Shown: piece by piece, positions 44,892 through 56,522 of the stretch
Layout: the number at the start of each line of letters is the position of its first letter
How positions within the stretch are numbered: position 1 is the stretch's first letter
Notes under the pieces: generated by a model
The model's input: only the letters and a program-made list of their open reading frames with translations
Databases searched by the model: none
Told to the model about the DNA's origin: nothing
From: Atopsyche davidsoni
Lineage: Eukaryota > Arthropoda > Insecta > Trichoptera > Hydrobiosidae
NCBI GenBank assembly: GCA_022113835.1
Contig: JAILWY010000025.1
Coordinates: forward strand, 8,634,501 to 8,698,500
Direction of reading: 5' to 3'
DNA: 64,000 nt
Translations under genes and position numbers: made by a program

Positions 44892-45433
44892 GGGGTGCGA
44901 AGCCGGACTCAGACCTCCTCGCGGTGTACCCTGGGAGCGGTCTGACTAATCCCAGCCGACCGCCCTGCCGCTGCTAACCTGAGACGCAACCGGGTTCTCC
45001 ATCCAAAACGCCTCTATGGATGGAGACTCAGCCGCGTCAGGGAGCCCACCCAATTAACTTGGAATTAGAGATTTAAATTCTATACGTAGCTATTATAAAA
45101 TGTTTGCATACTTGAAACTTTGCTTTTAGATTTATAGAAAAATACAGGATTCTTAGTATTAAATGTGTTTTTTTTTTAGAAAGGCTTCTTAAAGTTTTCA
45201 TCGTAATTGCGGTGTAAGCAATGGTGGTTCTGAGAAAATTTGCTCTGTAATATGCATTAATTAATCGAACAATTTTCTTTGCGTGCTCGTTCATGTCACC
45301 AGGTTAAGGATATCACTCGACACGCAATAGCCTGCATTTAATTAGAGCAAATTTAAAAACATTCTCACCATAAAAATCAATTCCGTACAACCCCTGTTCT
45401 TGCAAACTATTTGCACCCATATATATTTACTAT
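44892..45433. other. unassigned stretch after the TTAGG tract
   Basis: A GC-rich segment (44892-45050) includes an imperfect inverted pair around CTCCATCC / GGATGGAG. It then becomes AT-rich. No gene recognised. Confidence 0.35.
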
Positions 45434-45650
45434 CTTGCGCGTTCTATGAGCCTCCAATGCGTAATCTGCGACTCCACTGAGCCTCCATTGAAAATCTTGC
45501 GCGTTCTATGAGCCTCCAATGCGTAATCTGCGCCTCCACTGAGCCTCCATTGAAAATCTTGCGCGTTCTATGAGCCTCCAATGCGTAATCTGCGCCTCCA
45601 CTGAGCCTCCATTGAAAATCTTGCGCGTTCTATGAGCCTCCAATGCGTAA
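45434..45650. repeat. 62-bp minisatellite, 3.5 copies
   Basis: Units begin CTTGCGCGTTCTATGAGCCT at 45434, 45496, 45558 and 45620. Within each unit the word TGAGCCTCCA occurs twice, so the unit itself arose from a shorter repeat. The array is flanked by AT-rich DNA. Confidence 0.9.
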
Positions 45651-46206
45651 TTATTGCGGGACCCGCCCGGGACCGTCTCCGAATTAATTCTGAAAACTTT
45701 CTGAAAAATTCTATAAATTTCTGAGATACGTTTGAGAAAGCCGGGACTTCTAAAAGTCGGCGGTCCTCTTTTGCTTCATCGCAAAATTTTTCGGGCACTA
45801 TTTAAAAAAAATTCATCGGAACCCGAGGGTGGGATTGTTTGTGGATTTTTTTCTAGACTTTTCGTATTCCATTTTGAATGATAAACTTTTGGTAAGTTAA
45901 TAGAATTCTCATTCTTGTCAGAAAGTTTTAAATCATTTTTACAAACTAATAATATTGATTTTATATGTACTTTTATTATACCTCCATCTACTATGTGCAC
46001 CTAGTACAGTAGCATGCAATCCAAACATTATTTAAATTTTAGTGTTTTCATTCTGAATACACCCGAGGTAATATTTTGTATGATTTTCTTAAACAAGAAG
46101 AATCTATTTATTATAATAATTTTGTTTCCCATACACAAATGAGCTTGTTCTGGTGTTTAATTTATTGCAGACCACTGATGCCAGTATGTCAATATTGGTT
46201 GGTTTG
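45651..46206. other. unassigned stretch
   Basis: AT-rich. No conserved coding signal. Confidence 0.4.
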
Positions 46207-46330
46207 TTGGTTCAGTGGTTAAACCGTTGAGTTTCCGGTTCGGTCCCCGCCCTGTAGGTGAATCTCAAATTGGTGTAATTAGACTTGTCCTGTACCTGTC
46301 CTAGACCTGTTTCAGTTTGGTCAAAGAAAA
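46207..46330 (+). repeat. possible tRNA-derived SINE head
   Basis: TTGGTTCAGTGGTT (46207-46220) resembles a polymerase III A box and GGTTCGGTCCC (46237-46247) a B box, but they are closer together than in a tRNA and the cloverleaf cannot be completed. A non-tRNA body follows to about 46330. Confidence 0.35.
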
Positions 46331-46562
46331 TTTGCATTGACATGGCGTGTGCTTATTATTTTTACACATTCATTTACATTAATTTATTTATATATATATA
46401 TACACATGACCCAAGACTTCGTGAGAAGTGTGTTAATCATTTGTTAAAAAATTAGTTATACGTATAAAATTACAAAATGTCTTGTAATAAATCTTGTATT
46501 TTAAGACTACATACTTTGATTCACAAAAATAAGTACAAAATCAATGTTTTTTTTTATAGAAC
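46331..46562. other. unassigned stretch
   Basis: AT-rich. Nothing recognised. Confidence 0.35.
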
Positions 46563-46692
46563 CTTCAAATAATGTACGCTGACAATTTTGATCTGAGGGA
46601 ACACTGCCTGAAGACAATTTTGAAAGCCAATTTTTCACATCTAACATCTGTTGCCGTCGTGTTTTTAATTTTCTTTTCCTCTCTAACGGATC
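46563..46692 (-). other. candidate unassigned exon
   Basis: On the minus strand an acceptor-like CCCTTGTAG precedes an open frame reading DPLERKRKLKTRRQQMLDVK and then NWLSKLSSGSVPSDQNCQRT, followed by LFEG and a GT. Composition and codon use look protein-like compared with the surrounding AT-rich DNA. I do not recognise the family. It could be a host exon or part of an unknown transposon. Confidence 0.3.
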
Positions 46693-49109
46693 CTACAAGG
46701 GACAAGGGATGGAAAAAAACAATGATAAACTTTTTTCATTAAAATTGCCCTCAAAATTATTTACTTAGAATTTTTCTTTTATTAAGATGGTAAGCGGAAT
46801 ATCTTATTAAATATTTATTTAGGGCTCGGGTTTTTTTTTGAATTTTTCTTCCCCTCTTCGATGTTTTCAGATTGTTTTTGTATGACGCCCTTAAAATAAT
46901 AAGCTTTACAAAGAATATTTTTAGGCATCTAATCCCGTTTGTACCTACAGAAAATGTGGGTTTTTTCAGATTTTTCATTGTCGTCGTTGATTGATCTGAT
47001 CAATTGGTGTATTTTACTGTCTCAACTTTAGGATCTAACGCTTGCCAAATGCTGTTTTGAAGATTAAATATTTATTAATATTGCTACGGTATTTACAAAG
47101 GCTAGTAAAGTAAATATTTCACTACAGGTATTTATTTTTAAGCTTTGAATTGAAATTTCAATTTTACAATAAGATATGTGAAGGTTTTTGATTTTATATA
47201 GTTAAGACTTTACTGTTTATTTTATGTTTTTTAATGAAAATATTTTTATTATATATTGAACTGTGACACAAAATCAAGGTTTTTTCTTTAAAAAAAACAT
47301 TCTCTTCGATCGAAAATCATATCATCATAAATATTTAGGTCGTGTCTTCAATACTGTTGGGCTTCCATGTGCCGCGCATGAGACGCTCATCGGAATTCAC
47401 GTCGCGGCCACGCGGTCAGGTCTAGGGTCCCGTGGACCTCTGCTTGCTTGGTGCTTTCTCATATTAAAGAAAGTAAAATACATCAAAATTAACAAGTTTT
47501 TATCCCTTTGACGAAGAAAAGAAAAAAATGTATTTCCGCAAAAAAAATCTTATATAGAATTTTTCCTTCTTGAGGATGCTCCCGGACCGAAACGTTAGAA
47601 AACTAAAATCAAAACGTAGCACAGCACCTAATAAATATAACATCTAATGCTCATATCTTAAAACCTACGAACACAATACCTACAACTCCATTAACAGTGT
47701 GAGTTAAATGTGTTCATAGATTTTGGCAATCATTATTGTATTCAATGTATGGCTGGTTGAGTTTACTGAAAATATTTCCTGTATCAATATTGAAAAATTT
47801 GAAAATGAAAAACAAGACATAGCACAACACCGAAGAACAAAGAAAACCGTATGTAAGTTTGTGGTGAGTTTTACCATATTAAATATAAACATATTGCTGT
47901 TTTATAAACATTCTTTAAGATCGAATGAATTGCATCAATCATTGGTATGCGCTGTAGAGTTGATAAGATATAGTGTCCAATTACACAGAATAATCTTATT
48001 TGTGCGTACATTTAACTGGCAAAAAAAAAGCATTAACGAAAGCAAGACAGGAATGATCAAGTGAAATTTATTATCAGTATGAGAAAGAGTAATTTTATGT
48101 GAAAGTCATAAAAGTGCCCGTGAAGCACGCAATCAAAGAAAAAATATGCCGCAATAAAAATGATTTTCGGTTTTTTCACAATGAGCTCGGCTGCGCGGGC
48201 AGGCGTAATGAAATTTAAGATTTTAAACAATAAAACAGCAAATTTATCGCGGCCGTTTTACCTCCCGATCCATTCCGAGTGACGATTTCTCAAGTTTTAT
48301 CGCCGCCTCTAAATCATTCGATGAATTTATTATATTCCCGTTTCGTTTACATTTTCATGCGATGAAAAGTAATTTTCAGATAGATTGTTAAATGTAATAT
48401 TCTTGAGATACATTGTAGTAACCTTGTGTTGGATAGTTTTGTCAGTGGTTGTTAATAAAATTATATTCATGATAATATAGCATATAGATTTCGTTGGTTG
48501 TTCGACGTTTTAACTTCGGTGCTAGATCCGTTTTCTAGTTATTAACTTATTTGGAATTGAGCGCACTGCTCTGAGAAACCATCAAGCAATGATCGTCGAG
48601 TTGAGCAGTCAAGCCTTCATTTCTAGGCAACTGTATGTGTGTACTCTCATCGAGGTTGGTATATAAATAACACTTAAATGCAAAGTTAGTGATAGCCGAG
48701 AACTTTGAGGACACAAATATACTATTGAAGTCAGAGTGTGTACTTCCGCTCAAGTAAACGAGCTATAACAAATTTCAATGTAAAATCTACATATTTAAAA
48801 TTTGTTTGCGATATTTTGTGATACAAAATCTGTTTAGCATTTAAATCGGTATTTTTTTAAAATTCTACATTGAGATTTTTGAGGAAATTAATTTTTAGAA
48901 CACTAATTGCTCGGTTTACTGTGGGGATCATTAATTTGAAAGTTATTCTGTATTTTGACAGGAACCAGTTAGTTTCCACTCAGCCGACTTCCGGAAAATA
49001 TTAATTTCACATTTCACAGCTTTTAGCTTTGAAAAAGTTCGTATTTATTAAAAACTCGGAAACTTTTCATCAGAGTATGCAAAACTGGAATCATATCGCC
49101 TCTAATCCA
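46693..49109. other. long unassigned stretch
   Basis: AT-rich, with a GC-richer patch at 47330-47450 and another at 48190-48310. Short open frames occur but none has motifs. Confidence 0.4.
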
Positions 49110-49330
49110 TCATGGGCTGCCGAGTTCAATATACATCTTCTTTTTGGCATTCAAGGGTATGAATGCCTGGTGGAATAAACATGTGAAAATCGTAAAAAAA
49201 AGCATAAAAACGGTCGATTCTATCTCTATGCAAATTTCCGTGGTCACTGAAAGTCCGACCAAGTCTCCTTCCTTGCCCCACTTGTGGACACAGACGGGGA
49301 GTTGATAACCATCTCCTCTGTGGAAAATAT
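49110..49330 (-). other. candidate unassigned terminal exon
   Basis: A good acceptor (pyrimidine tract TTTTTTTCCAG) at 49331 is followed by an open frame with IFHRGDGYQLPVCVHKWGKE, then GDLVGLSVTTEICIEIE, and after a hydrophobic stretch AKKKMYIELGSP and TGA at 49110-49112. The first 40 codons look like real protein sequence. I cannot assign a family or find its other exons. Confidence 0.35.
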
Positions 49331-50253
49331 CTGGAAAAAAATCAGTTTACAAATATTGTTTAAGAAAAGTAGTAATCTTCTATACTAAACAACATATAAA
49401 AACACTGGCCAATGTCTGAAGAAGCTTTTAAGGCTCAAAAGCGCTCAAAAATCAAAGTGACTGTAATCGATTAGATTTTTGTTCATAAATATTTTAAAAC
49501 CTTTTAAAAAAGAAGCTATATTTAAATCTATTAGGTATAATTTTACGGGTGAATTAAAGCTTATCCTCAAAATTAAGAAGAAATAATAATCAAATCTAGT
49601 TAAAACATATATATAAGCAAATAAAGCTGAAACTCTGCATGTTTTAGATGAAATAGTTGAGATGAATATAAAAAATAAAAAATAAAATTTTTTACAAGAG
49701 AAATTTCGATATCAAACAAAAGTCATCTTATCATAAAATGTTTATTTTATAATTATGTATTGCTAATTTAAGATTAAACTATGAAAAACGGAACATGTAT
49801 GTGTGCCTGTGTGTGTGTGTGTGTGTGTAAACATATATTTTTATTGAAAACTAAAACACTTATTGCATCAGTAGAGCAATAAAATAAAAAAATATCCACT
49901 ATGCACTCAGACTTTTATCTTTCTTACATAAAAAAAAAACATTATAGAAATGAGCTTCCTCGATACGTCATAATAATCTTTCAAACATAACGGCAACGCA
50001 GCTCTGAGGACGTATCCATAGCGGAGTTAGGAAATGGCCAAAGTAAGCACATTACGTCCTCAAAAAGGCTTCCCCATAGCGCGGCCTGGACGCTCTCCGG
50101 AGTATCGGAAGTCGCGCTGCAAAAACTTTCGCGACAGATCATTCGGGGCATGTGCGGAGGGCGACCGGAGCCTGATTTATGTGCGTCCTGATACCTCCTA
50201 ACGAATTTCCGATTTTATTTCCGCGATATCTGAGAATAAAACAGATCTTCAAA
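49331..50253. other. unassigned stretch
   Basis: AT-rich with a GT microsatellite at 49800-49828 and a GC-rich block at 50010-50170. No gene recognised. Confidence 0.4.
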
Positions 50254-50850
50254 CATACGACGACGCTCCGATAAGTGCCTACAAATGAAAAACGAAAATT
50301 TTGTAAAAGTGTCCTATGAGCTCGATACACTTGACCCAGCGATGCTCCAACTTCTTTAACGCATCTGAAAAATACGTTTTCTCGAGGTCTGGAAAGTAGG
50401 CCTCCGTGGCGGCGATGACTTCCTCATTCGACTTAAATTTCTGCCCGGCGAGTGACTTTTTCAAGGAAACAAAAATATAAATCGCACGGGGCCAAATCTG
50501 GAGAATACGGTGGATGCGGGAGCAGTTCGTAGTGAATTGCACTAAAGTGTGAGCCGGTGCGTTGTCATGGTGGTAAGCACTTTTTTCTTCACCAAATGAG
50601 GCCGTTTTTTCTGCAATTCGGCACAGTAGAGCCCTGTGACCGTTTTGCTCTTCTCCAGGTAGTCAATGTAGATCACACCTTGTGAATTCCAGAAAACAGT
50701 GGCCATCACCTTTCCGGTCAATAGGACAGTCTTCGCTTTCTTCGGAGCACGTTCGCCGGGTGAAGTCCACTGTTTCGACTGTTCCTTGGTCTCTGGTGTG
50801 TACCCGTGGATCCTTATCGTCCTAGTGTGTACTTATCAGACCGCCCTCAT
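50254..50850 (-). mobile_element. mariner element remnant, internally deleted
   Basis: Ends CATACGACGACGCTCCGATA on the left and the complement of ATGAGGGCGGTCTGATAAGT on the right are imperfect inverted repeats related to those at 56080-56522. The minus strand encodes DNAPAHT and, in another frame, ELLPHPPYSPDLAPCDLYF (mariner catalytic region), then EAYFPDLEKTYFSDALKKLE and HRWVKCIEL, the mariner C-terminus. Frameshifts and a deleted 5' half make it a pseudogene. Confidence 0.8.
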
Positions 50851-50923
50851 ATGTTCGCTGCTTGATATATACCCGTATATCTAGATTTTCATAATTAGAT
50901 ATTTTATCATAAATGTGTTGCAG

Positions 50924-51099
50924 CCGTTGTTATTAGGAAAACTGTGTTCTTGAATGTAAATCAACGAATTGTCGTCATATTATTCCCCGCACTGAGGGAT
51001 AGTCTCAAAATCTTGTCCGAAATAGAAGCATCGGAAATTTTAGAAGAAATGAAGCAACATTCATTTCAAAAATATATAAATCAAATAAAGCTTATTTGA
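50924..51099 (+). other. candidate unassigned open segment
   Basis: After GTGTTGCAG a plus-strand frame stays open for 58 codons with a helical-looking end (ILSEIEASEILEEMKQHSFQ) before TGA. No family recognised; chance is possible. Confidence 0.2.
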
Positions 51100-51161
51100 A
51101 GATATGTAAAGAATATATTTGGGTATTTTTTTTTTAAACGACGAAATTTTTGTACCATTCC

Positions 51162-51810
51162 TTTTTTTTTTTTTTTTTTTTTTTTGTGTTGGAGTTTGCA
51201 ACCCGCACTCAGGCATTAGAATAACATACTACAACTGGGTTGCGGGCGCGTATCCGTTTATTCGGGCCTCCTTGAAGGCATAAGAAGAGGAGAAAAACAT
51301 ATACAGAATATAGGGGAAAACAATACATGGAAAAAAACTCATCTTCTTAGGCCTTCAAGGACCTTCTTCGTGTCTCGTCCTCTTGTGCTCCCGCCGCTGG
51401 GTAGCAGCGGGCCCAGAAGAGGACGCTGTTCTTTCTTGCCCGATGCGCTCGCGGGAGTCGTGCGGATGGGAGAAGTAATTCGCACGTCTCACGCTGTCCG
51501 CTCCCTGGTGCCCTCCTTGGGCGGCGCGCATCAGGCCCTTCCCTGGTGTTGGTGGTCTCGTGTCGTTAGGGCGTCAGGGCCCAGCGGTTGGGCCGCTGGT
51601 GGGCTCCCTGTCGCGACTGTGTTTCCTCGTGGTCTTCGGTTCCTGCCACAAGCGCTGCGGCGGGACCCGGAGACGCTGTTCCGTGTTGCCCGGGTGCTCG
51701 CGGAAGACGTGCAGAAAGTTACGCAAATTATAAATGTTGTGGTATATTGTATGAACGTTATATTTTATTAAGCGAATAATATGCAAGCTGAGACTATCCA
51801 AAAGGGGAAC
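51162..51810 (-). mobile_element. probable non-LTR retrotransposon 3' end
   Basis: On the minus strand a GC-rich, coding-like segment ends with a stop shortly before about 170 bases of AT-rich DNA and a 24-base A run (T24 at 51162-51185). This layout fits the 3' end of a LINE. Two internal segments (about 51420-51470 and 51670-51715) are diverged duplicates containing GACGCTGTTC. No reverse transcriptase is present, so the family cannot be named. Confidence 0.4.
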
Positions 51811-54388
51811 TCAAAACCACACCAGCCCGTTGGAGTATGAGGCCGCGAGAGCAACATTGCAAGCCGTTTAGGTTACAGTTTTTTTTTCTATGTGTTTATG
51901 TTCAATACAATGTGTATTATAAAAATATTAAACATCAATTATAACCAAAACGCCCTCATACTGTGGGCATTTTTTAAAAGTTAATCTCAAAAACAACGCA
52001 AAAGAAGACGCTATTGTTGAGCTCACCGCTTGTTGTGTAGCGGTGTGTGTAGGTCGCTTTATCCTTACCACGTAGTCTAGATGAAATCTTCCAGTTTTTC
52101 AGGAACCCATGAGTTGTGTGTAAGTCACAAAAATGAATAAACGCATTAACCATTCCGCCTGATCCCGTAATCCGGGCGCCGTCCTTCTCTTTGATATGCA
52201 GAACCCGGATTTAGTATGGCAAATAAATCTACGGGCTCCCTATAAAACCTGGGCAAACAATAAAAATACCTTTAGTACATATTAATTTTACGACCCGCGG
52301 ACCGGGCAGGGACGCCACGTGCGGGCCGGGGTACTTTTCAGAGAGAATTAAAATCATTTCATTTTATATTCTATCCCATCATATTATAGCTTTTAGAAAG
52401 ATTAATATTCTGCACGCTTTTTGATCAAAGTCATTAAAATTTTATATGTTTTAGATATAAAATATTTCTTCTGCAGTGTCGGCGAGATCGAGAAGCGTAA
52501 CTTTATTGAATAATGATCGATATATACTTATATACTATTAGTTAGCTCAGTGACTTGTCAGTAATAAAAAAATCCGTTACTTTTAATAGTACAACACATA
52601 TATACTTTTTCTTATATTACTTTTAAATTAGCCAGTTCTTCTACAAACTTTAGACTTGCATTCAACGACACTAACCTAAAAAAATAAGCTATGGCAGTTA
52701 TGTTGATTTTGATATGTGATATGTTTTTCAGAGAGCTCAGAGAGTAAAAAAATCTGCCAGATGCTTCGGACGAATGTCAAAATTTCAGATTTTGAAAATT
52801 CTTATTGAATAAGAGGATAGACGGTGTATAACATATATTTATTATTAATCAACATTGATTAACAAATAAATCATTATTTATTTAATTTTCTGTGTATAAT
52901 AAGAAGTCTAATACTATTAAAATAAACTGCGGGGAAAACTGCATATATATCTCTTAATACATGTACATTTTAAAAATAAAACGGGATATTTAGAAGAAAG
53001 AATTGTGATTCTGTGACAAATCAAAAGTGACCTTAAAACTGTTGAAATAATCAAAAGTATAAAATTAATGAAGCTTTTTAGGGAAACAATGTTATTTGTT
53101 TTATCAATAATTCAATTCATCATGTGACTTAATAAATTAATAAAAACAATTTAGTATACTTCATAAATTTATGAACCGTTATTATAAATCTTTAATATTT
53201 TACGACTGCAAGTCCGTTTATATATTCAATATTATGAACATACTGTTGAACTCGTCTTTTTTAGATTAAAAAATTATTAGTTTTACATAAAATTTAGTGA
53301 TTCAATAAGCGTTTAAATAAATATTCCGTCCGTAAAACAAATTAACAAAAACAATTTAGCTCAAAACGTAATTTTACAATCTATAATAATTTACGACCGT
53401 AATACCAAGTCATTAAGATATTATTCCTGTGCCCGTTGGAGTTGCATTCGGCTGTAAAATTTCAATCTAATAAAGATATTAATGCACAACATGCCCGTGG
53501 TGCTTTTATTGTTGAACAGGGATTTTTTGCTAAAGGTATAAATTTTACACACTACCACCGGCACAACAATGTAAGGCTTTATTGCGGCTTTATGGGATTT
53601 CTTAAACGGCGAGGCAGATCGCCGCCATTTTATATCGGATAATCTAGATTACTGAAGTTTTCATGACAATTTTGTACATGCTTTTTAAATATTGTCTAGT
53701 GTCTTGTACTACATTGTGATGAAGGAGTCTTGTTAACTAAATTCACTTGTAAGTTAAATGTCACATTTGAGCTATAAAACATGTCTTTAATATCTTTTTA
53801 CAGAAGAGCAGCAGAAGTGTAACACAAAAAAAAAACTCATCGGGTGACATTGATATTTATATTCAAGGCTGTCCGATTTGCTTTATTTTACTCTATAATT
53901 AAATAACAAATATGAAAAACCAAATGGCTTGGAGATTACGATTTTTTTTGTTTAGGAGCGCTCTCGCATCTTTTTAAGACGAAAACGTGTTCAATCAAAA
54001 ATGTTCGTTGTCGGTCGGTAGTTCGTGTTTTTTTTTTATTCATACATTTTCTTACATTTAAAATATACTAGCCAATATAAGCCTATATCTGTTTTTAGAG
54101 TTCAAATGTTTGCTGGTGTTTTCCTATTGTTTGTTGGTGTTTTACTATGTAAAATATCTCATGTTGTGTCTAGTAAAAAAAATGTGTATGTTTTATTTAA
54201 TAAAAATTAGCAATCGTATGTATTGTAATGTATTTATTGAATCTAAGGATTGATTTCGGCATAATATCCAATAAAAAATCAAGCAATACTCGTTTAAATC
54301 TGTCGCAAAAATTGTGACGGAGTGAAAAAAAAACAATCCCCAGAATTTTGCAAGCACAACAAAATAAATATAATAATTAGCATGAAAC
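51811..54388. other. long unassigned stretch
   Basis: AT-rich apart from GC patches at 52150-52200 and 52290-52330. A short open frame at 53436-53642 has no motif. Nothing supported. Confidence 0.4.

Positions 54389-54417
<29 letters not shown>
54389..54417. repeat. A29 homopolymer
   Basis: Twenty-nine consecutive A residues. It could mark the 3' end of a retroposed sequence on the plus strand, but no source element was recognised upstream. Confidence 0.8.
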
Positions 54418-54419
<2 letters not shown>

Positions 54420-54900
54420 ACTTCCTGTCACATTATCCATTTAAAATCTAAGAATCCATATTATGACTTGGGGGCTCAAAAATAAATTAGTCCGGGTCCC
54501 TTTCAGTCGAGGCCCCCGAGCCCCGAGGGCGCACAATGCCTCGCTCGCCTCGTATCGGGTTTCTCGCGTTCTGTGCGGACCCCTATGCCAGCGCAGCCTC
54601 CGAGGCTTCTCCTGAATTGCGACGCGATCAATGTCATTTGGAGGTCTTGGCTGTATTGTGCCGTCCCGTAAAAAAAATAAAAAAAAACAAAAATAAAAGC
54701 CTGCCTTGCATTTCTGCTTTGATAATTCTAGCGATATTTATTTTGTGGTACTACAGAAGCAAATTTAAGGCTGTGGCGATTTTGAAGAAAATTTTTTTTT
54801 TTTATCAATCGTGAAAAGAACAGTGTTTACAAGTAAATCACAAGGCGTCGACATACATGGTTATAAATTAAAAAAAAAAAACACAAAAAATATATATATC
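54418..54900. other. unassigned stretch
   Basis: Contains a CpG-rich patch at 54500-54670. A 92-codon open frame (54536-54814) has no recognised domain. Confidence 0.35.
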
Positions 54901-55001
54901 TTGATAATGATTAAGTACATTTTTTCAACCCGATGATATCTTTCTAGAAGTTTCTTTAATCAATTTTCAATATTTGAAAAAATGTACTTAATCATTATCA
55001 A
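54901..55001. repeat. 101-bp MITE with 28-bp perfect terminal inverted repeats
   Basis: The left end begins TTGATAATGATTAAGTACAT and continues TTTTTCAA. The right end is its exact complement over all 28 bases. The interior (GATGATATCTTTCTAG, TTTCTTTAATCAATTTTC) matches one half of the palindrome at 40336-40499. No coding capacity. Confidence 0.85.
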
Positions 55002-55561
55002 TCAATCAAACATGTATAGGCAAAATCGTACTTCCTGTAAGACGGTCTTCACAAAAATCGATAATATATTTAACAAGTGCGTGAATAGGCTTAATTAAAT
55101 AGACTTTAAAAATAATAATATCCAGATCGGATTTAAACGCTTCACTCAGTACTTTGTGTTAAAAGTCTAGTATTGCAAGTCACACAATATTTAATTGGCA
55201 TAATAAGTACGTTGTTTCATTTATAGGATATGATTGTTAAAAATTCTTGCCTAGTACTAGTGATTATACTCAAGCTATCCTACCCTGTCGGCAGCTTTGC
55301 TCCTCAAATTTACGAATAGTACTTCGAGTACTTTTTGCACATGATAAATTCTTTTGATTTTCTTGGTCTACTTTTTCTGAACAAACATAAATGTTTTATT
55401 TCTCAATTTCTATCACATCTGACTTAATTATTATATAGTAAGCATGTTTCTGTTGTTTATGATTAGAGTTATTTTGTATCAGAGCACATGTTTTACAAAA
55501 ACATGCTTTTGCAGACCAAAACTGAATAGTCAGTCAAATACATCTCTTGTACTTATTTCAG
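55002..55561. other. unassigned stretch
   Basis: AT-rich. Nothing recognised. Confidence 0.35.
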
Positions 55562-55637
55562 TGAAATTCAGTGACTTTAGCAGCAGATATGCACACCTGA
55601 GAGGCCAGGACAACCAGGGAACCCTCATCGGCTGCCG
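55562..55637 (+). other. candidate unassigned exon
   Basis: The acceptor TGTACTTATTTCAG is followed by an open frame reading VKFSDFSSRYAHLRGQDNQG and TLIGCR, ending before GTGATA. At 76 bases it is short but stands out from the AT-rich surroundings. No family recognised and no partner exon found. Confidence 0.3.
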
Positions 55638-56079
55638 GTGATACTCGGGCATCTGCGAGATACGCGGACTTGTGCAAATACAACATTTAGATAACAGTAC
55701 TTACTCAAGTTGATAAAAATACTGCATTGATAATAATCGCTCTTACTCGGAATAATTTATCAGTTACCTGCACTGTTATCTACTTGATATCAATATATTA
55801 TCAATTGAAATAAAAGTAAGGAGAAACACACTAGAAAAAAAACGCAGCATTATATATAAGTCAAATGTGTATTCTTACAAGGGTCGCCGAAACTTGCGGA
55901 TAACCTTAAAAACACACAATTATCACGATTGGTTATATATAATTATAAAATTAATAAAATCCCTGAAAGCACGGAGACCGAATCGTCGGAGAAGTGAAAA
56001 CTGAAATCAGTTCAGCATCCAAGAAGCCGACGAATCTACGAACATATAATTTATATATGATTATATATCATAACATATA
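55638..56079. other. unassigned stretch
   Basis: AT-rich. Nothing recognised. Confidence 0.35.
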
Positions 56080-56522
56080 CGAGGGCGGTCCGATAAGTAC
56101 TTAGCCTCACCGCCCGATGGTGCTAGCATCGCAAGAGAAATTTACTATCGTGTAGTACATTCTTGTAGACGGCTGCTGTCAAAATTTCAGCCGAATCCGA
56201 CTCGTAGTTTTGTTTTGACCGCGTGTGGAAGGGGACGTGTACGCGTATTTTAGAAAAATGAAAAAAGAGCAATATCGATCGGTGATTCGATTCTTGTTTT
56301 TGGAAGGGAAGTCGCAGAAATTTCAGCAGGTGGTCATCGCCGCCACGGAGGCCTACTTTGCAGACCTCGAGAAAACGTATTTTTCAGATGGGTTAAAGAA
56401 GTTGGAGCATCGCTGGGTCAAGTATATCGACCTAAAAGGAGACTATCTTGAGAAATAAATCGCCACTTTTCCAAAATGTTCGTTTTTCTTTTGAAGGCTA
56501 AGTATTTATCGAACCGCCCTCG
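56080..56522 (+). mobile_element. mariner-derived MITE (internally deleted mariner)
   Basis: Terminal inverted repeats CGAGGGCGGTCCGATAAGTA (left) and the complement of CGAGGGCGGTTCGATAAATA (right). The interior codes the first about 20 residues of a mariner transposase (KKEQYRSVIRFLFLEGKS) fused in frame to its last about 50 residues (EAYFADLEKTYFSDGLKKLE, HRWVKYIDLKGDYLEK) and a stop at 56456-56458. The catalytic domain is gone. Confidence 0.9.
56225..56458 (+). pseudogene. mariner transposase N-C fusion remnant
   Basis: A 77-codon frame kept open across the deletion joining the mariner N-terminus to its C-terminus. Both ends align to the normal termini of the family; all catalytic residues are absent. 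The same C-terminus, in a different deletion derivative, occurs at 50254-50850. Confidence 0.85.

Noticed and set aside
47723..48064. 113-codon plus-strand frame with an internal GTATGTAAG donor-like word
   Set aside because: AT-rich codon content, no convincing acceptor, no motif; a real exon could not be supported.
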